From assembly GCA_023424865.1 (NCBI GenBank), contig JAFADM010000266.1:1-19492 (forward strand): 19,492 bases of DNA. The letters are read 5' to 3'. The position numbers were made by a program, and so were the translations under genes. This document shows positions 13,510-19,492 of the stretch, in pieces (within the stretch, counting starts at the first letter, position 1; each line of letters opens with the position of its first letter). A model generated the notes under the pieces. That model did not search any database. It was given only the letters and a program-made list of their open reading frames with translations, and was not told the origin of the DNA. Source of the stretch: Bacillota bacterium (GTDB taxonomy: Bacteria > Bacillota_A > Clostridia > DSM-8532).

Positions 13510-15126
13510 ATGAGGAAAAAAGCAGTACAAGTTGCAGCAGGACTTTTAGGTATAGGTTTATGGATGACAGCCTGCTCCCCGGCAGGCACCCCGAGCCAGG
13601 ATCCCCTGCCGTCTGTTGAAAGTACGCCCGGACTGAATGGAGTGCCTTCCTCAATTTCGGACCCCACTCCTGTTTCTTCCACCTCCGGTGCAGCCAATGA
13701 CCAGGATGGGGATAAACCGCCTGCCGGAGGTACCGTACCAACACCTTTAAGCTCGCCTAATCAGGGTACGGGAGCCCGAATCCTTCCCGGCAAAGAACAG
13801 CTTATAGCCTTTCCGGGTATGCTTAAAAGCATATCCCTTTCTCTTGAAGAATTAGTAAAGATACTTGGACGCCCCTCGGAGCTGACGGAAGATACCGCCG
13901 CAGGCATGGAATTTTACCGTTTTGACGAGGGGCTTTCCTTTGAATACGATCGTGTAAATGGGAAGCTTTCCTCGGTTTACCTCATGGACAAGTTCTATTC
14001 TCTCTATTCAGGCAGCTGGTTGGAGGCGGATCTGGATAATGACGGAACAGCTGAATTTATCGTAGCCTATGAGGATGAAGACTATAACGGGCATGTTGCC
14101 GTTATAAGCATGGAGGGCAAGCTTCTGGACGATCGCCCCGCCGATTATTTTGGCGGCTACTCCAATCTGACGGTTTTTGAAATTGTGGCAGAGGGTAAAA
14201 AGGAAGCCGTGATTTCTCTCGAAAGCAATGCAGAAAGAAAAAATGCGCTTTTCAGCTATACCGACGGTATTCTGAGCACCATTTTGCCGGTGTCGGCTGT
14301 GGATACCAGTGCCTTTTCCCTGATGCTTGATGGAAATCGAGCCGTTGTTGTGAATAATCCCCTGGGTCTTCTCTATATGTGCCCCCTGCCGTCGGCGCTT
14401 ATTGGCCCCGACTTTTTGCCGGGAGCCGGTATTACCCAATATCGGGTTACTCAGAGCTTTATACCCCAAAAGGGGAAGGATGGACTCCATCTGGCAATAA
14501 GTCATCGCATACAGCTTAAAATTATGGATGAATTCATTGATGGGGCGGGAGTTCCCGGGGCGTACTGGGATATTGCCTCTTTTGAGGAAGATTACCTTTA
14601 TAAAGGTAATGGCTTATGGCATTTGAATGGGAATGAGGGGGAACCCAAATACGCCGATTCGGATGTGACGCGGGAGGCTGCGTTAAAAAACAGCGGTGCG
14701 TTAAAGCAGGAGGACTTTGGCATAAACGGCCTTTATCTCAGAGATACGGCTGAAACTCTCAAAACTCTTGAGGGCTTCAGTGCTGCCGATTATACCCAGT
14801 CCCAGCTGCTTCAGGGGTTATTATATAAAAAGGATGGTCTGACTTTGGGAATTACCAACGGACGCTGCTCTTATTTGTCCTTGGAGCCAGGAAGCCGTCT
14901 TGAAACGGAAAGAGACCTGAAAATCGGAGATGACAGAAATAAGGCAAAAGAGCTGTACGGCCTGCCGCAGCTTGGCTTCTATTCGGATCGGGAATGGATT
15001 TATTACGGATTGTCCTCCTATTCCGACGGAGCGGATGCAAACATTTCTTTAAATACCCTTCATATTGAATTTCAAGATGAAATTGTGAGCAAGATATGGC
15101 TGTCGGCCTATGAACCGGTATACTAG
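13510..15126 (+). CDS. Putative lipoprotein of unknown function
   Basis: This 538-aa protein begins with a lipoprotein signal: basic MRKK, a hydrophobic core, and the lipobox WMTAC with Cys22, so it should be anchored on the outer face of the membrane. Residues 23-90 are a low-complexity Ser/Pro/Thr/Gly linker. The globular part has segments such as LSLEELVKILGRPSELTED and a matching C-terminal segment, KELYGLPQLGFYSDREWIYYG, which look like two copies of one small beta domain. Near residue 174, DLDNDGTAEF resembles a calcium-binding DxDxDG loop seen in FG-GAP-like repeats. No enzyme motif is seen. The start at 13510 follows GGAAG by 7 nt; the upstream ATG at 13489 would bury the signal peptide. 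It may be under Spo0A control. Confidence 0.85.
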   Translation: MRKKAVQVAAGLLGIGLWMTACSPAGTPSQDPLPSVESTPGLNGVPSSISDPTPVSSTSGAANDQDGDKPPAGGTVPTPLSSPNQGTGARILPGKEQLIAFPGMLKSISLSLEELVKILGRPSELTEDTAAGMEFYRFDEGLSFEYDRVNGKLSSVYLMDKFYSLYSGSWLEADLDNDGTAEFIVAYEDEDYNGHVAVISMEGKLLDDRPADYFGGYSNLTVFEIVAEGKKEAVISLESNAERKNALFSYTDGILSTILPVSAVDTSAFSLMLDGNRAVVVNNPLGLLYMCPLPSALIGPDFLPGAGITQYRVTQSFIPQKGKDGLHLAISHRIQLKIMDEFIDGAGVPGAYWDIASFEEDYLYKGNGLWHLNGNEGEPKYADSDVTREAALKNSGALKQEDFGINGLYLRDTAETLKTLEGFSAADYTQSQLLQGLLYKKDGLTLGITNGRCSYLSLEPGSRLETERDLKIGDDRNKAKELYGLPQLGFYSDREWIYYGLSSYSDGADANISLNTLHIEFQDEIVSKIWLSAYEPVY

Positions 15127-15142
15127 TTTTATTTGATTTTCA

Positions 15143-15171
15143 TTGTACTTGGTTTGCGTTTGCCGTATAAT
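15143..15171 (+). promoter_or_regulatory. Promoter of the rhomboid-like gene and nadABC
   Basis: TTGTAC (15143-15148) and a perfect TATAAT (15166-15171) are 17 bp apart, with transcription expected near 15178. It is the only good promoter seen before nadA, so all four genes probably share it. Confidence 0.7.
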
Positions 15172-15199
15172 AGTGTAGATAATTCTTGAGGTGATGCAA

Positions 15200-15904
15200 A
15201 TGAAGTGGCTGTCGAAGCTTGAATTTAAATATCGTCGCTACGCCATTGAAAACCTGGCAATGTATATTGCAGTTCTCAATATGGCTGTTTTTCTCATTGT
15301 CATGCTTTTGTTCAACGGCAACGCGTCTCTGGCCATCCAATCTCTGGGGCTTTTTCCCGAGAAAATTTTAAGCGGTGAAATCTGGCGTCTTATTACCTTC
15401 ATTTTTTTGCCGGAATCCTATTCGCTTTTCTGGGTGGTTTTATCGCTCTATTTGTTTTATATGATAGGAACGGCCATAGAAAGTTACTGGGGCAAATTCC
15501 GGTTTAATGTGTATTACCTTTTGGGTATGATTGGTGCCATTGTTGCGGCCTTCATAACCGGAGGGGGAGTAACCGGCTTTTATCTTAACATGTCCCTGTT
15601 TTTGGCTTATGCGACCCTCTATCCGGAGCAGCAGCTCATGGTGTTTTTTGTAATTCCGGTTAAGGTCAAATACCTTGGCGTCATACAGGTTGTTTTTGTA
15701 CTTTATCAATTGGCTATGTCCCTCCAGTATGGAGACTGGGCAATGGTAGGGGCAATACTGGCTTCCTTTGTCAATTATTTTATATTTTTTGGCAGCGACA
15801 TCAACAGGCTTATCCGGCTCAAGCTTCAGGTTTCTAAAAACAGGAAGCGCTTTTTTGGCCAGGTGCCGCCCCACGATCGCGACCGCAACAGGAGAGGACA
15901 ATAA
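15200..15904 (+). CDS. Rhomboid-like membrane protein lacking protease residues
   Basis: This 234-aa membrane protein has about six hydrophobic segments in a rhomboid-like plan. After the first segment comes IWRLITFIFLP (61-71), the WR motif of the rhomboid L1 loop region, then YLFYMIGTAIESYWG (84-98) and FNVYYLLGMIGAI. The catalytic GxSG is replaced by YLNMSLFLAYA (128-138) and the HxxG helix by FVNYFIFFG (190-198), so the Ser-His dyad is missing. FFVIPVKVKYLG (149-160) is typical of the inactive bacterial branch. The C-terminal tail is basic and polar. The start at 15200 follows GAGGTG by 6 nt; GTG and ATG codons just upstream are too close to that site. It ends 3 bp before nadA, so it is in that operon. 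Its role may be chaperone- or derlin-like. Confidence 0.82.
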   Translation: MKWLSKLEFKYRRYAIENLAMYIAVLNMAVFLIVMLLFNGNASLAIQSLGLFPEKILSGEIWRLITFIFLPESYSLFWVVLSLYLFYMIGTAIESYWGKFRFNVYYLLGMIGAIVAAFITGGGVTGFYLNMSLFLAYATLYPEQQLMVFFVIPVKVKYLGVIQVVFVLYQLAMSLQYGDWAMVGAILASFVNYFIFFGSDINRLIRLKLQVSKNRKRFFGQVPPHDRDRNRRGQ

Positions 15905-15907
15905 ACC

Positions 15908-16810
15908 ATGGATTTAGTACAGGAAATACTAAGGCTTAAACAAGAGCGCAATGCAACCATTGTGGCTCATTATTATCAGGATGGAGAAATACAGGATATT
16001 GCCGACAAGGTAGGCGATTCCTTTGAACTTAGCAGATATTGTGCCTCAACGGACAAACCCGTAATTGTTTTTTGCGGTGTTCACTTTATGGCGGAAAGCG
16101 CCAAAATTCTATCTCCCGAGAAAACAGTCCTGCTGCCGGCCATCAACGCCGGATGTCCTATGGCGGATATGGCGGGAGTGGATGCTCTTTTAAAAATGAA
16201 GGCAAGATACCCAGAGGCGGCAGTGGTGAGCTATGTTAACACAACCGCGGCGGTTAAGGCGGAGTCCGACATCTGCTGCACCTCCTCCATTGCGGTTAAG
16301 GTTGTACGATCCCTGCCCCAAAAGCAGATTATTTTTCTTCCCGACAGAAACCTGGCCCATTATGTGGCGCAGCAGGTTCCTGAAAAGGAATTTATTTTTT
16401 GGCCCGGCTTCTGCCCCACACATAATGTTTTAAGCATCATGCACGTTCAGGAAGCCCGTGCCGCTCATCCGGATGCCCTTCTGGCCATACATCCCGAAGC
16501 ACCGCCCGATGTGGTGGCTCTTGCGGATTTTGCGGGGAGCACCAAGCAGATTCTGGAGTTCTGTACGTCCAATCCTGCCAAGGAATTTATTATCGGTACA
16601 GAGGAAGGCATTCTTCATCAGCTTAAAAAGCTCAACCCGGACAAGTCCTTTCACATGCTCCGGTACAGCTTTATCTGTCCCAATATGAAGAAAACCTCCC
16701 TTGAGGTATTGCACCAGTCCCTAAGCGAAATGAAGCATAAAATCGAACTTGACAGGGAAACCATTGAAAAGGCATCCGCAAGTCTGGAGCGCATGCTTGC
16801 CGTACGGTAA
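15908..16810 (+). CDS. nadA: Quinolinate synthase NadA
   Basis: NadA condenses iminoaspartate with dihydroxyacetone phosphate to make quinolinate, the second step of de novo NAD synthesis, using an oxygen-sensitive 4Fe-4S cluster. The 300-aa length is standard for the family. The three cluster ligands are at the expected spacing: C83 (INAGCPMADM), C169 (WPGFCPTHN) and C257 (SFICPNMKKTSL). The substrate motifs IVAHYYQDGEIQD (18-30) and FCGVHFMAES are intact. An AGGAGAGG site lies inside the end of the upstream gene, only 3 bp of spacer away, indicating translational coupling with the rhomboid-like gene. It is followed 28 bp later by nadB. Confidence 0.97.
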   Translation: MDLVQEILRLKQERNATIVAHYYQDGEIQDIADKVGDSFELSRYCASTDKPVIVFCGVHFMAESAKILSPEKTVLLPAINAGCPMADMAGVDALLKMKARYPEAAVVSYVNTTAAVKAESDICCTSSIAVKVVRSLPQKQIIFLPDRNLAHYVAQQVPEKEFIFWPGFCPTHNVLSIMHVQEARAAHPDALLAIHPEAPPDVVALADFAGSTKQILEFCTSNPAKEFIIGTEEGILHQLKKLNPDKSFHMLRYSFICPNMKKTSLEVLHQSLSEMKHKIELDRETIEKASASLERMLAVR

Positions 16811-16838
16811 CCCTTAAGAATAAAGGTGGTCTTTTAAA

Positions 16839-18476
16839 ATGGCAAAAATCGTGGTTAACGACACAGGGGATTTAAGTAGGTATCTCATCGGATTTGATAC
16901 AAAAAAACTGCCCCATGAGTTTTATGACGTGGTTATTATAGGAAGCGGAATTGCAGGTGTTTACACGGCCCTGTCCATTCCGCTTTCGGCCAATGTTCTC
17001 ATCATTACAAAGGAAGCCATTGCCATTAACAATTCGGTTCTGGCTCAGGGAGGCATCGCGGTATCCCTTGATAAGAAGGATTCAACCGATCTTCACTTCA
17101 AGGATACCACCTATGCCGGAGCAGGTCTTTGCGATGAAGAAACGGTAAAGGTTCTGGTCAGTGAGGCGGCTGAAAATATCGCCACCCTCTGCCTTTATGG
17201 CGTCAATTTTGACAGGGATGAGGGCAACCGGCTGTCTCTGACACGTGAAGGGGCCCACAGCATGAACCGCATTATACATACAGGGGATGCCACAGGAAAA
17301 GAAGTTTGTGATACCCTGGTAAGAGCCGTAACGGATCTGGATAATGTGACCATTCGGGAACAAACCTTTGCCATTGACCTCATTACCGAAAACGGACAGG
17401 CTAAAGGCGTTCTTGCCTGCGATACGGAGGGCGGCAACGTCAAGGCCTATTATGCGCCTGTTATCATCTGTGCGTCCGGCGGCTACGGGCAGCTCTACGC
17501 CAGCACCACAAATCCGGAGGTGGCCACAGGAGACGGTGCGGCTATGGCACTTCGTGCGGGAGCGTCCCTTATGGATCTGGAATTTGTTCAATTTCATCCC
17601 ACCGTGCTTTACCATCCGGAAAACATGTCCTTTCTTATTTCAGAAGCAGTGAGAGGGGAAGGCGCCTTATTGAAAAACGAGGCGGGAGAAAGATTTTTGC
17701 CCCGCTATCATGAAATGGCTGAGCTGGCACCGAGAGATGTGGTTTCACGGGCAATTTATCAGGAAATGCAGAAAACCGGAACCAACCATGTCTATCTGGA
17801 CATTACCCATAAAGAAAAAAGCTACCTTGAGCATCGTTTCCCTACTATTTATAAAACCTGTCTGTCCTACGGCATTGATATGGCTGTGGATTACATTCCC
17901 GTAGCACCTTCACAGCACTACAGCATGGGCGGTATAAAAACCGACGAGTGGGGCAAAACCTCTGTCAAAGGCTTTTATGCGGTGGGTGAAGCGGCCTGCA
18001 ACGGTATCCACGGAGCTAACCGGCTGGCCTCAAATTCTCTTTTGGAGGGTTTGGTCTTCGGTAAACGCATTGGGCGAATCGTAGCGGAAATGCTGCCCCA
18101 GATTAAGCTGGAAGGGCATACTGTACCTTCTGTCCGCTGGGAGGCTCCAAAGGCAACTAAAACGGTTGATCCTGAAGCAGGTATTAATGAGCTTCAGCAG
18201 CTTATGAATAATAAGGTGTGCATCGTAAGAGATGCCCAAAGCCTGAATGAAGCCTACGCACGCATCAGTCAGATGCAGGAGGCTTTGAAGGGGGCTGTCC
18301 TTGATACCGACAAGCATATGGAGCTTGTCAACATGCTGGTGCTGTCCCGCCGTATTGTAAAAGGTGCACTTTTGCGTGAAGAAAGCCGGGGCGCTCACTT
18401 CCGCACCGACTTCCCCAAGCCGGACGACAGCTGGGTTAAGAACATTGTATTTGAAGGAGGACATGACAATGCTTGA
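16839..18476 (+). CDS. nadB: L-aspartate oxidase NadB
   Basis: NadB is an FAD enzyme that oxidises L-aspartate to iminoaspartate, which NadA uses at once. In anaerobes fumarate or another acceptor replaces oxygen. The 545-aa protein has the FAD-binding VVIIGSGIAG at 31-40 after a short N-terminal lead, ITKEAIAINNSVLAQGGIAV near 56-75, the active-site segment ELAPRDVVSRAIYQEM, and HYSMGGIKTD with the catalytic His. GANRLASNSLLEGLVFGKRIG near the C-terminal third is characteristic of NadB. AAAGGTGG lies about 9 nt before the ATG. The stop overlaps nadC by 8 bp, so the two are translationally coupled. Confidence 0.97.
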   Translation: MAKIVVNDTGDLSRYLIGFDTKKLPHEFYDVVIIGSGIAGVYTALSIPLSANVLIITKEAIAINNSVLAQGGIAVSLDKKDSTDLHFKDTTYAGAGLCDEETVKVLVSEAAENIATLCLYGVNFDRDEGNRLSLTREGAHSMNRIIHTGDATGKEVCDTLVRAVTDLDNVTIREQTFAIDLITENGQAKGVLACDTEGGNVKAYYAPVIICASGGYGQLYASTTNPEVATGDGAAMALRAGASLMDLEFVQFHPTVLYHPENMSFLISEAVRGEGALLKNEAGERFLPRYHEMAELAPRDVVSRAIYQEMQKTGTNHVYLDITHKEKSYLEHRFPTIYKTCLSYGIDMAVDYIPVAPSQHYSMGGIKTDEWGKTSVKGFYAVGEAACNGIHGANRLASNSLLEGLVFGKRIGRIVAEMLPQIKLEGHTVPSVRWEAPKATKTVDPEAGINELQQLMNNKVCIVRDAQSLNEAYARISQMQEALKGAVLDTDKHMELVNMLVLSRRIVKGALLREESRGAHFRTDFPKPDDSWVKNIVFEGGHDNA

Positions 18477-19302
18477 TATGTCCATTGTTGAAGAAATTAT
18501 ATTGCGTGCGCTCAGAGAAGATATGCCCATGGGGGATTTAACTACCGACAGTACGGTTCCTTCTGACGAGGTATGCTCGGCAGCGCTTATTGCCAAGGAG
18601 GACGGTGTCGTTGCCGGCCTGGAGGTTTTTATAAGAGTTTTCCACCTGCTTGATCCTCAGATTTATGTGGAACGTTATGTTGATGAAGGGGCGCAGGTTA
18701 CCCGTGGAACCCGGCTTATGCATATCTCCGGAAATGCCAGGGCGATGCTTAAGGCTGAGCGTACCGCATTGAACCTTTTACAGCGTATGAGCGGCATTGC
18801 CACGGCGACCCATGCCTTTGCCAGGGAGCTGGAGGGTACTTCTTCAAAAATTGTGGATACCAGAAAGACCGTTCCCGGTCTTCGTTATTTGGACAAATAT
18901 GCCGTAAGGGCCGGAGGAGGCACGAACCACCGTTATTGCTTGTCCGATGGCGTTCTTATTAAGGACAATCATATAAAGGCTTCTGGGGGCATCACACAGG
19001 CTGTGGAAAGCGCACGCAAGGTGGCACCCCATACCATTCGAATTGAAGTGGAAACCGAGTCCATGGAGCAGGTTAAGGAAGCCCTGGAGGCTGGAGCCGA
19101 TATTATAATGCTGGATAATATGAATAATGAGGCTATGGCTGAGGCTGTAAAGTTTATCGCAGGAAGAGCGTTAACGGAAGCTTCCGGGAATGTAACTGTG
19201 GATAAAGCAAAGGCCATTGCTGTTACCGGTGTGGATTTAATCTCTTCGGGAGCCTTAACCCATTCGGTAAAAGCCCTGGATGTCAGCCTTAAATTTGAAT
19301 AA
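18469..19302 (+). CDS. nadC: Nicotinate-nucleotide pyrophosphorylase NadC
   Basis: NadC joins quinolinate to PRPP, releasing CO2 and pyrophosphate to give nicotinate mononucleotide. The 277-aa length is typical. The phosphoribosyl- and quinolinate-binding residues sit in DTRKTVPGLR (130-139), GGGTNHR (149-155) and KDNHI (165-169), followed by IEVETES and ADIIMLDNM, the barrel strands with acidic and Asp-Asn residues. The start at 18469 overlaps the end of nadB by 8 bp and lies 8 nt after GGAGG; an ATG 6 bp earlier is too close to that site. It is the last gene of the operon. No clear terminator follows; only a weak 5-bp hairpin is seen near 19365-19380. Confidence 0.97.
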   Translation: MLDMSIVEEIILRALREDMPMGDLTTDSTVPSDEVCSAALIAKEDGVVAGLEVFIRVFHLLDPQIYVERYVDEGAQVTRGTRLMHISGNARAMLKAERTALNLLQRMSGIATATHAFARELEGTSSKIVDTRKTVPGLRYLDKYAVRAGGGTNHRYCLSDGVLIKDNHIKASGGITQAVESARKVAPHTIRIEVETESMEQVKEALEAGADIIMLDNMNNEAMAEAVKFIAGRALTEASGNVTVDKAKAIAVTGVDLISSGALTHSVKALDVSLKFE

Positions 19303-19492
19303 ATAGATTATTTTTCAAGATATTCCAGCAAAGTTTTGGAAGATTTTATACAAATTGACCAAGGGAAATCTATTTTCCGCTATAAAACTGTCCGAAATGG
19401 ATAAGAAGTAAAGTTGTAATGACGACTTGTGGACAAAACGTAAAACTATCCACAGATTGCACAAAGAAATCCACATATTATTAGCATATAAC
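19303..19492. other. AT-rich region with DnaA-box-like 9-mers (possible oriC edge)
   Basis: No gene is seen. Against the DnaA box TTATCCACA there are TTGTCCACA on the minus strand (19428-19436, one mismatch), CTATCCACA (19446-19454, one mismatch), AAATCCACA (19467-19475, two mismatches) and TTATCCATT on the minus strand (19396-19404, two mismatches). The first three fall within 48 bp. This density in AT-rich non-coding DNA resembles part of a replication origin or the promoter of a DnaA-controlled gene such as dnaA. The window ends before the next gene, so this cannot be settled here. Confidence 0.4.

Noticed and set aside
15210..15216. TGTCGAA inside the rhomboid-like gene as another Spo0A box
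   Set aside because: It lies within coding sequence and lacks the T-rich and A-rich flanks; a 7-mer of this kind is expected by chance.

Overview
The window looks like chromosomal DNA from an endospore-forming, low-GC Gram-positive anaerobe of the Clostridia, probably Lachnospiraceae-like. The evidence is a tricistronic spore germination (ger) receptor operon, strong AGGAGG-type ribosome binding sites throughout, a clostridial-style nadA-nadB-nadC operon, a HelD-type RNA polymerase recycling motor and lipoproteins with Gram-positive style lipoboxes. The species cannot be named from sequence alone.

Layout. (1) 1-480: a tRNA-Leu(UAA) gene with its own consensus promoter and a Rho-independent terminator. 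(2) 487-2636: an accessory, AT-rich stretch. It holds a GNAT acetyltransferase, a tandem 11-bp repeat, a very small membrane ORF, an XRE repressor with a well-formed divergent switch region (two promoters, three perfect palindromes), a broken second HTH gene, a 93-aa unknown protein and about 290 bp of apparently decayed sequence. It reads as the immunity/regulatory end of a degraded integrative element, although no integrase or second attachment site is visible. (3) 2637-7483, minus strand: a gerB-gerC-gerA operon followed by a geranylgeranyl-reductase-like FAD protein, behind a candidate sigma-G promoter. (4) 7766-10853, minus strand: a Gly/His-rich small membrane protein, a DEDDh 3'-5' exonuclease, and a two-domain hydrolase (SGNH/GDSL plus alpha/beta hydrolase). 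(5) 10993-15126, plus strand: helD, then a lipoprotein of unknown function behind a good Spo0A-box match. (6) 15143-19302, plus strand: one promoter followed by a protease-dead rhomboid-like membrane protein and nadA, nadB, nadC, tightly packed. (7) 19303-19492: AT-rich non-coding sequence with a cluster of DnaA-box-like 9-mers, possibly the edge of oriC or a DnaA-regulated promoter.

How the genes work together. NadA, NadB and NadC make nicotinate mononucleotide de novo from aspartate and dihydroxyacetone phosphate, and the rhomboid-like protein is co-transcribed with them. GerB, GerC and GerA would form one nutrient-sensing receptor in the spore inner membrane, made in the forespore if the sigma-G promoter is real; the downstream reductase would be made with them. 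The XRE protein probably represses its own promoter and the divergent one.

Most ordinary genes here belong to known families. The parts most worth a second look are the GDSL-alpha/beta hydrolase fusion, the unusual start region of gerC, the His-rich membrane protein with its repeat-containing leader, the inactive rhomboid tied to NAD synthesis, and the DnaA-box-like cluster at the right edge. I did not find a clear new defence or mobile system.
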